From Flavobacterium hibernum (GTDB taxonomy: Bacteria; Bacteroidota; Bacteroidia; Flavobacteriales; Flavobacteriaceae), in contig NZ_JPRK01000008.1 of NCBI RefSeq assembly GCF_000832125.1, positions 405,356-469,355 on the forward strand: a stretch of DNA of 64,000 nucleotides, in the 5' to 3' direction. Made by a program: the position numbers and the translations under genes. Shown piece after piece: positions 1 through 8,169 of the stretch (positions within the stretch are counted from its first letter, which is position 1; the number at the start of each line of letters is the position of its first letter). Below the pieces are notes generated by a model. That model was not told the origin of the DNA, searched no databases, and saw only the letters and a list, made by a program, of their open reading frames with translations.

Positions 1-324
1 TCTATTATCGCCACAACCATGACTTACTATATATGATTTTGAAATTTTATTCTGTTTAAAGTCATAAATAAAAAATCTTTTTAAACCTGAGTGAACACCT
101 AAATCTATTAGAATAAATTTATTTTGATTGAGATTATTTCTTTGGCTATATTGCTTGGCTTCTTTATAATAATTGCTGTAATTAATTTCGGCACGAGATT
201 TTTCTTCTAAAATTATTTCGCTTTTTTGTTTAGTTACGGGAATAGCTTTCTTATTTTCTTTCGTACAAGAAAATCCAAAAACAAAGAATAAAGACACACA
301 GCGCAAATAGTTCTTAATTACCAT
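1..324 (-). CDS. Murein L,D-transpeptidase-like lipoprotein (YkuD_2 type), partial
   Basis: This is the N-terminal 108 residues of a leftward gene cut by the window edge. The frame is open from an ATG at 322-324 to base 1. A hydrophobic signal ends in the lipobox FGFSC (Cys20), so a lipoprotein is expected. A charged linker follows. Residues 69-108 read FILIDLGVHSGLKRFFIYDF and then IVSHGCGDN, which resembles the start of the YkuD_2 (PF13645) murein L,D-transpeptidase catalytic domain; members cross-link or modify peptidoglycan. The catalytic His/Cys half lies outside the window, so activity cannot be judged. The start overlaps the end of the upstream 199-residue gene by 11 bases, so the two are probably translationally coupled. 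Confidence 0.7.
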   Translation of the reverse strand, partial: MVIKNYLRCVSLFFVFGFSCTKENKKAIPVTKQKSEIILEEKSRAEINYSNYYKEAKQYSQRNNLNQNKFILIDLGVHSGLKRFFIYDFKQNKISKSYIVSHGCGDNR

Positions 325-913
325 GTCCGTCTCGATGAATAAATTGATTATTAAAAAAAGCATTAAACATTTTAAATTCGCCTAAATATGAATCTTGAAA
401 ACTAATATCTTCAAATTTATGATTCAATATTTCTTTTGGAAATTTGGAATATAATAGTTTCTTTTCGACCATATCTTCTATCTCTAAAACCAAATCTTTA
501 ATTTTTCTCGGATCAACATTTTCTTTTTCCAATTCTTCAATTTTAGATCTAGGAATAATCATTTGCTCTTTATGAATTATAATATCAATTACATAATAAG
601 GCACCAAGACACTCAAATATAATGTAACAGAACACAATTCTCCTCCTTCAACAATACTCAAAAGAAATGTATAACATCGATCTTGCCAATCTAATCTCGA
701 AAAATCTTGAAAATCCCTGAAGACTAAATCTTTATCAAACTCTGCCTTTATAGCATTTCGTAATTTCTGATTTTCATCAGAACTAAAAAGATCTATTACT
801 TGCTCTAATCTTTTATACTCGACAGTTTCTAAATATTGCTCCTTTTGATTCCAAGGACATATATTTTTAGGATAGTATAGGTATGCTAAATTTTTTAAAA
901 CTTCTGTTATCAT
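314..913 (-). CDS. Hypothetical protein, 199 aa
   Basis: I do not recognise this family. The protein has no signal peptide and is rich in charged residues and aromatics. A hydrophobic stretch around residues 97-113 (TLYLSVLVPYYVIDIII) is more likely a buried core than a membrane span. Its end overlaps the start of the L,D-transpeptidase-like gene by 11 bases, and the 157-residue secreted protein gene lies 14 bases upstream, so the three probably form one leftward transcript. The base composition is lower in GC than the clp genes next door, as is common for accessory genes. An immunity or accessory role is possible, but nothing in the sequence shows it. Confidence 0.6.
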   Translation of the reverse strand: MITEVLKNLAYLYYPKNICPWNQKEQYLETVEYKRLEQVIDLFSSDENQKLRNAIKAEFDKDLVFRDFQDFSRLDWQDRCYTFLLSIVEGGELCSVTLYLSVLVPYYVIDIIIHKEQMIIPRSKIEELEKENVDPRKIKDLVLEIEDMVEKKLLYSKFPKEILNHKFEDISFQDSYLGEFKMFNAFFNNQFIHRDGHGN

Positions 914-927
914 TTGTTATCGTAAAA

Positions 928-1401
928 TTAAAACTCTGAATATTCCCAGTCTACTTCGTATTTTATTAGTTCATTATTATTTATTTTTTCTAATACATAA
1001 ACCTTAAAATAAGACTGGCAACCTGCTGGAGGGTAAACCAACGTAACCTTTTTTTGCTTTTCTATTTCGCCTTTTTTCTTTTTAAAAAATTCACAAGCCT
1101 TATTTTGCAAGTTTTCTGCGTTTTCGAGTTTAAGCTTTTTTAAAATAGCAGTAGAACAAGTATCTTTTTTGTATTTTTTTATATCAAAAATGAACCTTTG
1201 TCTTTTTATGTAAAAGTAAATTTTACTTTCATCTTCTTTTTTTTCAGCCTCATTATCTTTATCTATTTCAAATAATATATATTTTATAGGTTTTAAATAT
1301 TTTTCTCCTCCTTTATAAAGAGAAAAATAATCGTTGGATTTTGTCTGCGCACTTATAAAATTCACCATTAGACAAACCAAAAAACAAATACGCTTTTTCA
1401 T
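928..1401 (-). CDS. Hypothetical secreted protein, 157 aa
   Basis: The protein begins with a clear signal peptide (MKKRICFLVCLMVNFISAQ), cleaved near residue 19, so it is exported to the periplasm or beyond. The mature part is very rich in Lys, Glu and Tyr and has three conserved-looking cysteines (in TCST, KACEFF and AGCQSYF). No family is recognised. It is the first gene of a leftward set of three that ends in the L,D-transpeptidase-like lipoprotein. An envelope location fits that neighbour, but no function can be assigned. Confidence 0.6.
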   Translation of the reverse strand: MKKRICFLVCLMVNFISAQTKSNDYFSLYKGGEKYLKPIKYILFEIDKDNEAEKKEDESKIYFYIKRQRFIFDIKKYKKDTCSTAILKKLKLENAENLQNKACEFFKKKKGEIEKQKKVTLVYPPAGCQSYFKVYVLEKINNNELIKYEVDWEYSEF

Positions 1402-1503
1402 AATTAATTAGAAATCTAAAATCTTTGTTTTATTAAATCTGTAATTCATTTTCATAGCAGATAAATTATCTCTAATAGTAGATCTTAAATATATAAGAAA
1501 AAA

Positions 1504-1540
1504 AGCATAAAAAAAACCTACTTAAAATTAAGTAGGTTTT
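1504..1540 (-). terminator. Rho-independent terminator of clpX
   Basis: A 12-bp perfect stem (1513-1524 with 1529-1540, AAAACCTACTTA arm) with a 4-base loop is followed on the minus strand by a run of T at 1504-1513. It lies 26 bases after the clpX stop codon and separates clpX from the accessory genes to the left. Confidence 0.85.
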
Positions 1541-1566
1541 ATAAAAAATCGTTCTAGTAAAAACAA

Positions 1567-2799
1567 TTAAGAAGCAATTTCCATTCGCTTCAATAAGTTT
1601 TTACTTAAAGTATGTTCTGCATAATCTTTATCGATTGTCAAAACTTTATCGTCTGAACTTGGTAATTCGTACATCGCGTCTGTCAAGATAGCTTCACATA
1701 ACGAACGTAATCCACGAGCTCCTAATTTATATTCTAAAGCTTTATCAACAATAAAATCTAATGCCTCATCTGTGATATTAAATTCAACATCATCCATTAA
1801 AAATAATTTTTGATATTGTTTGATTAACGCATTTTTAGGTTGTGTCAAGATAGCACGTAGTGTTTCTCTATCAAGAGGATCCATATGCGTTAAAACTGGC
1901 AAACGACCAATAATCTCAGGAATTAATCCAAAATCTTTAATATCTTTTGGAATAATATATTGCAATAAATTGTCTTTGTCGATGTTGTCAACATTTTTAG
2001 ATGTCGAATATCCAACTGCCTGACGGTTTAAACGTTTAGAAATAATACGCTCTACTCCATCAAAAGCTCCACCTGCAATAAACAAGATGTTTTGTGTATT
2101 TACTTCAACAAATTTCTGGTCCGGATGTTTACGCCCTCCTTTTGGCGGCACATTTACAACTGTTCCTTCTAATAATTTTAATAATGCTTGTTGTACTCCT
2201 TCACCAGAAACATCACGTGTTATTGATGGATTATCGCTCTTACGGGCAATTTTATCTATTTCATCAATAAAAACGATTCCTCTTTCGGCTTTGGTTACGT
2301 CATAATCAGCAGCTTGTAGTAAACGTGTCAAAATACTTTCAACATCTTCTCCCACATAACCTGCTTCTGTAAGTACAGTTGCATCAACAATAGCCAAAGG
2401 AACGTCTAACATTTTAGCAATAGTTTTTGCTACCAATGTTTTTCCTGTTCCGGTTTGACCAACCATGATAATGTTACTTTTTTCAATCTCTACTTCGTCG
2501 TCTAATTGCTGTTGCATTAAACGTTTGTAGTGATTATATACTGCAACCGACATTACTTTTTTAGTCTGATCCTGACCAATAACATACTGATCTAAGAAAG
2601 CTCTAATTTCTTTTGGTTTCTTTAAAATTAAGTCACCAACAAGTTTAGCACTTCCACTTGATTTTAACTCTTCTAATACAATTCCGTGTGCTTGTTCAAT
2701 ACACTTATCACAGATATGTGCATTAATACCTGCAATCAATAAATTAGTTTCTGGCTTTTTTCTTCCACAAAACGAACATTCTAATACTACTTTTGCCAT
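1567..2799 (-). CDS. clpX: ATP-dependent Clp protease ATP-binding subunit ClpX
   Basis: ClpX is an AAA+ unfoldase that recognises tagged cytoplasmic proteins and feeds them to the ClpP chamber. The 410 residues show the N-terminal zinc-binding domain (Cys8, Cys11, Cys30, Cys33), Walker A GQTGTGKT at 114-121, the GYVG pore loop at 147-150, Walker B IVFIDE at 175-180, and a C-terminal small domain with the sensor-2 motif GARGLR. The length is normal for the family. At the place of the ClpP-docking IGF tripeptide this protein reads VGY (262-264), a conservative variant. clpP lies upstream on the same strand, 159 bases away, and tig lies beyond it. A terminator follows the gene. Confidence 0.97.
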   Translation of the reverse strand: MAKVVLECSFCGRKKPETNLLIAGINAHICDKCIEQAHGIVLEELKSSGSAKLVGDLILKKPKEIRAFLDQYVIGQDQTKKVMSVAVYNHYKRLMQQQLDDEVEIEKSNIIMVGQTGTGKTLVAKTIAKMLDVPLAIVDATVLTEAGYVGEDVESILTRLLQAADYDVTKAERGIVFIDEIDKIARKSDNPSITRDVSGEGVQQALLKLLEGTVVNVPPKGGRKHPDQKFVEVNTQNILFIAGGAFDGVERIISKRLNRQAVGYSTSKNVDNIDKDNLLQYIIPKDIKDFGLIPEIIGRLPVLTHMDPLDRETLRAILTQPKNALIKQYQKLFLMDDVEFNITDEALDFIVDKALEYKLGARGLRSLCEAILTDAMYELPSSDDKVLTIDKDYAEHTLSKNLLKRMEIAS

Positions 2800-2805
2800 T
2801 CTTTA

Positions 2806-2955
2806 TTTAAGTTACTAAGCTGCAAAGATACTAAGTTTCTAAGCTTTTTAATTAAAACTTTAAAACTTAACTCCTTACAGCTTAATATTTTTATTTAAAA
2901 TTTAAAATTTAAATCGCAAAGAACACTTAGCGTCTTAGCAACTTAGAAGCTTAAA
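2806..2955. repeat. Periodic CTTAG/CTAAG-rich spacer between clpP and clpX
   Basis: The spacer carries two clusters of short quasi-repeats. One runs about 2810-2850 (units such as TACTAAG, GCAAAGATA, TTTCTAAGC). The other runs about 2915-2955 (GCAAAGAACACTTAGCG, TCTTAGC, AACTTAG). An AT-rich stretch containing repeated AAAATTTAAA lies between them. CAAAGATA at 2823-2830 is, read on the minus strand, TATCTTTG, a match to the -7 box TAnnTTTG, 24 bases before the clpX start. The repeat pattern resembles intergenic repeats I recall from other flavobacterial genomes; its function is unknown. Confidence 0.5.
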
Positions 2956-2958
2956 ATA

Positions 2959-3633
2959 TTAGCTTCTTCTCAAAACTTCATCAATCATTCCGTATTCTTT
3001 AGCTTCGTCAGCAATCATCCAATAATCGCGCTCGCTATCTTTGTGTACTTTATCAAAAGTTTGTCCTGAATGTTGAGAGATGATGTTATATAATTCATCT
3101 TTCAATTTCAACATTTCACGTAAATTGATTTCCATATCTGTTGCAACACCTTGTGCTCCTCCTGATGGTTGGTGAATCATTACTCTTGAATGTGGCAAAG
3201 CCGAACGTTTTCCTGCTGCTCCTGCACACAATAAAACTGCTCCCATTGAAGCTGCCATACCTGTACAAATTGTAGCTACATCTGGTTTGATGTATTGCAT
3301 TGTATCATAAATTCCTAATCCTGCGTAAACGCTTCCTCCAGGAGAATTTAAATAGATTTGAATATCTTTTGATGCATCTGCACTTTCTAAAAACAATAAT
3401 TGTGCTTGAACGATATTAGCGATTTGGTCATCGATACCTGTTCCTAAAAAGATAATTCTGTCCATCATTAATCTTGAAAACACATCTAATTGAGAAATAT
3501 TCAACTGACGCTCTTCGATAATGTATGGAGTCATATTGGTTGGATTCATTGCAGCTACGATTTTGTCATAGTACATTGCGTTTACTCCTTGGTGCTTAGT
3601 AGCAAATTTTTTAAATTCTTTACCGTAGTTCAT
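2959..3633 (-). CDS. clpP: ATP-dependent Clp protease proteolytic subunit ClpP
   Basis: ClpP is the tetradecameric serine protease that degrades substrates unfolded by ClpX. The 224-residue protein shows the full family pattern. The nucleophile Ser129 lies in GMAASMGA, His154 in MIHQPSGGAQG, and the third member is probably Asp203. The substrate-binding strand YLNSPGGSV is at 94-102. The N-terminal extension of about 25-30 residues before the conserved region suggests a propeptide that is processed off, as is usual in this family. It is followed by clpX. A terminator lies upstream in the tig-clpP spacer, so clpP should have its own promoter. Confidence 0.97.
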   Translation of the reverse strand: MNYGKEFKKFATKHQGVNAMYYDKIVAAMNPTNMTPYIIEERQLNISQLDVFSRLMMDRIIFLGTGIDDQIANIVQAQLLFLESADASKDIQIYLNSPGGSVYAGLGIYDTMQYIKPDVATICTGMAASMGAVLLCAGAAGKRSALPHSRVMIHQPSGGAQGVATDMEINLREMLKLKDELYNIISQHSGQTFDKVHKDSERDYWMIADEAKEYGMIDEVLRRS

Positions 3634-3949
3634 ATTTTTAGTTTAAAGTTTGAAAATCTAAAGTCGGAAAGTGACTTAAACGAATAAAACAAAGTTCATA
3701 CCTTTTTACAAAGGATGCCAATTTGTCTTCTTTTTTATTTTTAAAGTTTCGTATTTGAAATTTAAGAAATAATTATTTAAAATTAAAAGCTTACAAAATA
3801 AAAAAGAGCGTCAAAAATCTCTTTTTGACGCTCAAATATAACTTTTTTTATCTTTCAGTTTTTGTAATAAAATCTTAAATTTTAAAATATAACTATTGAA
3901 GTATACTCTTTAACTTTTGACTTTACAACTTTTGACTTTTAGACTTAAT
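3634..3949. other. Non-coding spacer between tig and clpP
   Basis: No gene is visible in these 316 bases. The spacer holds the tig terminator (3795-3833) and AT-rich flanks built from short repeated words. Near 3912-3944 ACTTTTGACTTT-like words repeat, and on the minus strand at 3640-3680 related ACTTT/GACTTT words occur. The clpP promoter must lie between about 3640 and 3790, but I see no good TAnnTTTG match there. Confidence 0.5.
3795..3833 (-). terminator. Rho-independent terminator of tig
   Basis: A 12-bp perfect stem (3806-3817 with 3822-3833, arm GAGCGTCAAAAA) with a 4-base loop is followed on the minus strand by T-rich sequence (3795-3806). It lies about 115 bases after the tig stop codon and before clpP. 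Confidence 0.85.
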
Positions 3950-5272
3950 TTACTCTCCGTAAGAAGCAGCAATAAATTCGTCGTAAGTTACTTCTTTAGT
4001 TGTTGGATTTGCTTTTTCTTTAAACACTTCTAACAATTTTTCAGCAACTACTTGCTCAGAAAGTCTTTTCACTTCTTCTTGGTTAGATAAAACTCTAGCC
4101 ACGATTCCTTGAACTTCTTCGTCTGTTGGATTAGTTTGTCCAAATTGAGCCATTTGTTGTTTGATTGCTTTTGTTGTAAAAGCTTTCAAGTCTTCAAATG
4201 TAATTTGGATATTACTTTGTGCCATTGCTTTTCCTTCGATTAATTGAAAACGTAAACCTTTTTCAGATCTTGCGTATTCAACTTCAGCTTCTTCTGCAGA
4301 AAGTTTTTTCTCTCCAACAGTTTGCAACCATTTTTTAAGGAATTCAGCAGGTAAATCAAATTTTGTGCTTTCGATCAAGAAATCCTGAACGTCTAACAAT
4401 AATTTTTGATCTGCTTGCTGTGCGAATTGAGCTTCAGCATCTTCTTTAATTTTAGCTTTTAAATCTTCTAATGAAGCTACTTTTCCTTCACCAAAAAGTT
4501 TATCAAATAAATCTTGGTTCAATTCAGCTAATTCAGCTCCGTTGATTGCCTCGATTGTAAAGTTAACTTCTACGTCTAAACCGTGAACATCATCATGACC
4601 TACTTTTAAGTAATCCATTAATTGGTGATCATCTTCGAATAAACCTTTTGTACTTACTGTAACAACATCTCCAACTTTTTTACCGATGAATTTATCCGCA
4701 GCCGCTTTGTTGAATGTAGATACAGAAATTGTAGTTATATTGTTGATTCCTTTTTCTTCGTTAGAGAAAGTTCCAGTTAAATCTGAATCTGCAGACACAA
4801 CATCTTGTGGAATTGCTTTTCCGAATTGTTTTTGGATGCGTTCTACTTGTCCGTCGATTAATTTATCATCGGCAGTAACGATATATTTTACGATATTATT
4901 TTTTGCTTCTAAATCAATTTCGAAGTTTGGAACTAAACCAATTTCGTATTCGAAAGTTAGTTCTTCAGCATCCCAATCAAAGTTTTCGTTTTCTTTAGCA
5001 AGAGGAGTTCCTAAAAGATTTAATCTTTCAGATTGAACAAAACGCTCTAATGCCAAATCAACTACTTTTTTAACTTCTTCTTGCTTAATTGATTTTCCGT
5101 ATTGTTTTTCAACAAGGTCTTTAGGAACTTGTCCTTTTCTAAAACCTTTTACGGTAGCCAATGGCATTTTTTCGTTTATTCTTTTTGCTACTTGACCTTT
5201 ATAATCCATGTGAACAACGTTTAAAACAATCGTTTCGTTCACAGCATCTGTTGCTACTCTTTTAATATCCAT
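3950..5272 (-). CDS. tig: Trigger factor, ribosome-associated chaperone
   Basis: Trigger factor binds the ribosome near the exit tunnel and shields nascent chains. The 440-residue protein begins with the N-terminal ribosome-binding domain; the signature loop FRKGQVP (residues 44-50) that contacts protein L23 is intact. The middle region (about 150-240) lies where the FKBP-type prolyl isomerase domain sits in E. coli, but the usual catalytic and hydrophobic pocket residues are not recognisable, so isomerase activity is doubtful. The C-terminal half is the helical, chaperone-type domain, rich in Lys, Glu and Gln. A promoter and overlapping palindrome lie just upstream. Confidence 0.93.
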   Translation of the reverse strand: MDIKRVATDAVNETIVLNVVHMDYKGQVAKRINEKMPLATVKGFRKGQVPKDLVEKQYGKSIKQEEVKKVVDLALERFVQSERLNLLGTPLAKENENFDWDAEELTFEYEIGLVPNFEIDLEAKNNIVKYIVTADDKLIDGQVERIQKQFGKAIPQDVVSADSDLTGTFSNEEKGINNITTISVSTFNKAAADKFIGKKVGDVVTVSTKGLFEDDHQLMDYLKVGHDDVHGLDVEVNFTIEAINGAELAELNQDLFDKLFGEGKVASLEDLKAKIKEDAEAQFAQQADQKLLLDVQDFLIESTKFDLPAEFLKKWLQTVGEKKLSAEEAEVEYARSEKGLRFQLIEGKAMAQSNIQITFEDLKAFTTKAIKQQMAQFGQTNPTDEEVQGIVARVLSNQEEVKRLSEQVVAEKLLEVFKEKANPTTKEVTYDEFIAASYGE

Positions 5273-5298
5273 CTTCTTCTTTAATTTACATAATAAAA

Positions 5299-5337
5299 TT
5301 GGGTTGCAAAATTATAAAATTTTTGCAACCCAACCAA
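5299..5337 (-). promoter_or_regulatory. Promoter of tig overlapping a 13-bp inverted repeat
   Basis: On the minus strand TAATTTTG (5307-5314) matches the flavobacterial -7 box TAnnTTTG, and TTG (5335-5337) is 20 bases further upstream, the expected -33 spacing. A perfect 13-bp inverted repeat (5299-5311 with 5321-5333, arm TTGGGTTGCAAAA) spans the -7 box. The same hairpin could serve as a weak terminator for the upstream membrane-protein gene. Confidence 0.6.
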
Positions 5338-5389
5338 GTTTTTAATCTATTGTATTTGAAGACATTTAAAACATCTTTTTTATTTCTAT

Positions 5390-5734
5390 TTATTTATCGT
5401 CTCCCACAATTTTATATGTAATAGACTGAAGTATAGACAATATAACACTAAATAATAATGCTGTCCAAAATGAATCGACTGCAAAGCCACCAACAATGTT
5501 AGTACACAATAAAATAATGATGGCATTAATAACCAACAAAAACAAGCCTAAAGTGATAACTGTTACCGGTAATGTTAAGATTACTAATATTGGTTTTATA
5601 AAAAGATTTAGCAATCCTAAAACAATTGCAACAATTATAGCTGTCGTAAAACTAGCCACATGTACACCTGTTAGGAAATTAGCAATTAACAAAACCAGCG
5701 CTGCTGTAACAAGAAGTCTAAGTAATAATTTCAT
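5390..5734 (-). CDS. Holin-like small membrane protein (PF04020 family)
   Basis: This 114-residue protein is almost entirely hydrophobic, with four predicted membrane helices. It has the pattern of the Phage_holin_4_2/YvlD family (PF04020), including the central GLLNLFIKPILVILTLPVTVITLGLF region with its conserved N-x3-KP core. Despite the name, these are chromosomal inner-membrane proteins found in many bacteria without phage context, and their role is not established. The gene stands alone on the minus strand with no phage genes nearby. It may end at the hairpin that overlaps the tig promoter. Confidence 0.85.
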   Translation of the reverse strand: MKLLLRLLVTAALVLLIANFLTGVHVASFTTAIIVAIVLGLLNLFIKPILVILTLPVTVITLGLFLLVINAIIILLCTNIVGGFAVDSFWTALLFSVILSILQSITYKIVGDDK

Positions 5735-5895
5735 ATCTTTTTTGATTTATAAAGTTATAATAAAAGTAATGAATTTTATATTCATCAGCTATTGCAGTTA
5801 TATTTTTTTACCACAGACTAGAAGGACTTCAAAGATTCTTTATTACTAATTTTTAAATCTGTAGAATTCTTTTAATCTATGCCTATAAAATTTAA

Positions 5896-6660
5896 TTACT
5901 CTTTTAAAAACTCTGTTGTTAATTCGAAAAACATTTTAGGGTTTTCGGCATGAAGCCAATGCCCGGCATTTGGTATTGTTTCAAATTTAGCTTTTGGAAA
6001 ATGTTGACGAATTGCATCAAAATCAGAATCTAAAATATATCCTGATGCTCCACCTCTAATAAACAGGGTTTCTTTTTCAAAAACTAAACCATCAGGCAAA
6101 GCTTTCCCAATAGCATCGAGATTATTATTAAAAACTTCAAGGTTGAACCTAAAAGCTAATTGCCCTGGTTCTTGCCAATATAAATTTTTCAACAAAAACT
6201 GTCTTGTTCCAAAATCAGAAACATATTGCGATACAATTGCCTCAACATCATTTCGGCTTGGTTTTACAGAAAAATCAACTGCATTTAAACCTGCCAAAAT
6301 ATCCTGGTGATGTTGTTTGTAAAATTTAGGACCAATATCTGCCACTATTAATTTATCTACAATTTCCGGGTGAGTTGTTGCAAAAAGCATCGCGACCTTT
6401 CCTCCCATCGAATGTCCAAGAATATCAATTTTATTTAACTGATTTGCCTGACAGTATTCGAACACATCTTGCACCATAGCTTCGTAAGACCATTCATCTG
6501 AATGAAAACTGCGCCCATGATTACGTAAATCTAAAATATGAACTTGAAATCCGGCTTCTACGTACTGTCCTGCCAAGGTTTTCCAGTTATCAGACATTCC
6601 TAGAAATCCATGCATGATGATAAATGGCTTTCCTTCGCCTTCGATTTTTGAATAAAGCAT
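5896..6660 (-). CDS. Alpha/beta-fold hydrolase (YbfF-like esterase)
   Basis: The protein is a cytosolic alpha/beta hydrolase of 254 residues, with no signal peptide. The oxyanion-hole motif HGFLG is at 17-21, the nucleophile elbow GHSMGG puts Ser84 at the active site, and the catalytic His lies near the C-terminus in NAGHWLH. The motif DLRNHGRS (44-51) is typical of the YbfF/epoxide-hydrolase-like branch that hydrolyses acyl-CoA or small esters in vitro. The start is one base after the pdxJ stop, so the two are cotranscribed. This gives no clear metabolic link. The natural substrate cannot be read from the sequence. Confidence 0.9.
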   Translation of the reverse strand: MLYSKIEGEGKPFIIMHGFLGMSDNWKTLAGQYVEAGFQVHILDLRNHGRSFHSDEWSYEAMVQDVFEYCQANQLNKIDILGHSMGGKVAMLFATTHPEIVDKLIVADIGPKFYKQHHQDILAGLNAVDFSVKPSRNDVEAIVSQYVSDFGTRQFLLKNLYWQEPGQLAFRFNLEVFNNNLDAIGKALPDGLVFEKETLFIRGGASGYILDSDFDAIRQHFPKAKFETIPNAGHWLHAENPKMFFELTTEFLKE

Positions 6661-6661
6661 A

Positions 6662-7375
6662 TTATTTAAGTTTATTTAAATACATATTTACGACATTATC
6701 TAAACCAAGATAAAGTGCTTCTGCGATCAAAGCATGACCAATAGAAACTTCTAACAAACCTGGAATATTTTGCTTAAAAAACTGAATATTTTCTAAACTC
6801 AAATCGTGTCCTGCATTAATTCCTAAATCTAATTTGTTTGCTAATTTTGCTGCTTCAACATATGGATCAATACCGTTTTTGTTTCCCAAACCATATTGAT
6901 GCGCAAAAGCTTCTGTATACAATTCAATTCTATCCGTTCCCGTTTTTTTAGCCCCTTCAATGATTTCTAAAACCGGATCAACAAAAATAGAAGTTCTAAT
7001 TCCGTTGCGTTGAAATTCCTGTATAACTTCTGTCAGATAAGATTGATTCGCGATCGTATCCCAACCTGCTGACGATGTAATAGCTCCAATTGCATCTGGA
7101 ACTAAAGTAACCTGAGTTGGCTTACATTCTAAAACCAAATCAATGAAATTATGTTGCGGATTTCCTTCAATATTATATTCGGTGTGAACAATTGCTTTTA
7201 AATCGCGTGCATCCTGATAACGGATATGACGCTCATCTGGACGTGGATGTATTGTGATTCCCTGACCTCCAAAATCCTGAATATCTGCAGCCACTTTTAG
7301 CAAATCCGGAACATTTCCGCCACGTGCATTTCGAAGGGTTGCAATTTTATTGATATTTACACTTAACTTTGTCAT
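6662..7375 (-). CDS. pdxJ: Pyridoxine 5'-phosphate synthase
   Basis: PdxJ condenses 1-deoxy-D-xylulose 5-phosphate with 3-amino-2-oxopropyl phosphate to give pyridoxine 5'-phosphate, the last ring-forming step of the DXP-dependent vitamin B6 pathway. The 237-residue TIM barrel shows the family motifs: NVNKIATLRNARGG at the N-terminus, GITIHPRPDERHI, the central LVPD strand, and NAGHDL with GHALIAEAL near the C-terminus. It is the first gene of a two-gene operon with the alpha/beta hydrolase and is divergent from the CBS/ACT protein gene; their presumed -7 boxes overlap. Confidence 0.96.
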   Translation of the reverse strand: MTKLSVNINKIATLRNARGGNVPDLLKVAADIQDFGGQGITIHPRPDERHIRYQDARDLKAIVHTEYNIEGNPQHNFIDLVLECKPTQVTLVPDAIGAITSSAGWDTIANQSYLTEVIQEFQRNGIRTSIFVDPVLEIIEGAKKTGTDRIELYTEAFAHQYGLGNKNGIDPYVEAAKLANKLDLGINAGHDLSLENIQFFKQNIPGLLEVSIGHALIAEALYLGLDNVVNMYLNKLK

Positions 7376-7403
7376 ATAAATAGATAATTAATTCTAGTAA
7401 CAC

Positions 7404-7425
7404 TATATTTGTTACGACAAAAATA
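7404..7425. promoter_or_regulatory. Overlapping divergent -7 boxes (pdxJ and CBS protein)
   Basis: TATATTTG at 7404-7411 on the plus strand and TATTTTTG on the minus strand (7418-7425) both match TAnnTTTG. They lie in the 117-base gap between the divergent genes. I see no TTG at the right spacing for either, so these are tentative. Confidence 0.35.
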
Positions 7426-7492
7426 CAAAGTAAAACGTAGCAGTTTTTGCTATTTTTTGATTATTTTGCAATGAAATATCTTCAATTGATTT

Positions 7493-8152
7493 ATGACAGA
7501 AATTACAAACTATATCACCAATGATTTCAGACCGATTGATAGTCAGGAAACGATAGCATCGGTTCAGGACTTTTTTGCTGATTTGAATTTTTCACATTTT
7601 CCGGTTGTGGAAAACGAAATCTTCATTGGAAGTATTGCTTCTGACGATGTTGAAACTTTTGACGCCGATAAAAAAGCAATTGACTACAAATATACTTTAG
7701 AACGCTTTTTTGCCAGAAAATCTATGTTGTGGCTAGATGTTTTAGAAGTTTTTGCAAAAAGCCATACTAATGTAATTCCGGTTCTTGACGAAAACAATAT
7801 CTATATTGGATATTATGAGATGGAAGACATCATGAAGTTTTTTCAGGAAACTCCTTTTTTAAAAGAGCAAGGGGGAATTATTATCGTTCAAAAAGGACTT
7901 TTAGACTATTCTATGGGTCAGGTAACGCAAATTGTTGAGAGCAATAATGGTAAAATTCTAGGTTGCTTTATATCTGAAGCCGATTTGGAAAACGTTCAAA
8001 TTACAATTAAAATTGGCGTGGGACCAATGAATGAAATTATTCAGACTTTTAGACGCTACAATTACGAAATCATATCTGAACATCAAGAAGACGCTTACAT
8101 TAATAGCCTAAAAGAACGTTCAGATTATTTAGACAAGTACCTTAATATATAA
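7493..8152 (+). CDS. CBS-pair protein with C-terminal ACT-like region (AcuB-like)
   Basis: A soluble protein of 219 residues. The N-terminal ~130 residues form two CBS motifs (FSHFPVVENEIFIGSI and TNVIPVLDENNIYIGYYEMEDIM are the typical hydrophobic strands), which bind adenine nucleotides in other proteins. Residues ~135-205 (beginning GGIIIVQKG) look like an ACT domain, a small-molecule sensor. This layout resembles Bacillus AcuB, although nothing here points to acetoin use. It sits just before nadK, an arrangement I recall from other flavobacteria, which hints at nucleotide sensing. The ligand is unknown. Confidence 0.8.
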   Translation: MTEITNYITNDFRPIDSQETIASVQDFFADLNFSHFPVVENEIFIGSIASDDVETFDADKKAIDYKYTLERFFARKSMLWLDVLEVFAKSHTNVIPVLDENNIYIGYYEMEDIMKFFQETPFLKEQGGIIIVQKGLLDYSMGQVTQIVESNNGKILGCFISEADLENVQITIKIGVGPMNEIIQTFRRYNYEIISEHQEDAYINSLKERSDYLDKYLNI

Positions 8153-8169
8153 TACGTTTGTTAAACCGG

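Noticed and set aside
5390..5734. Prophage suggested by the holin-like family name
   Set aside because: No phage structural, lysis or integrase genes are near; the family is a common chromosomal membrane protein.
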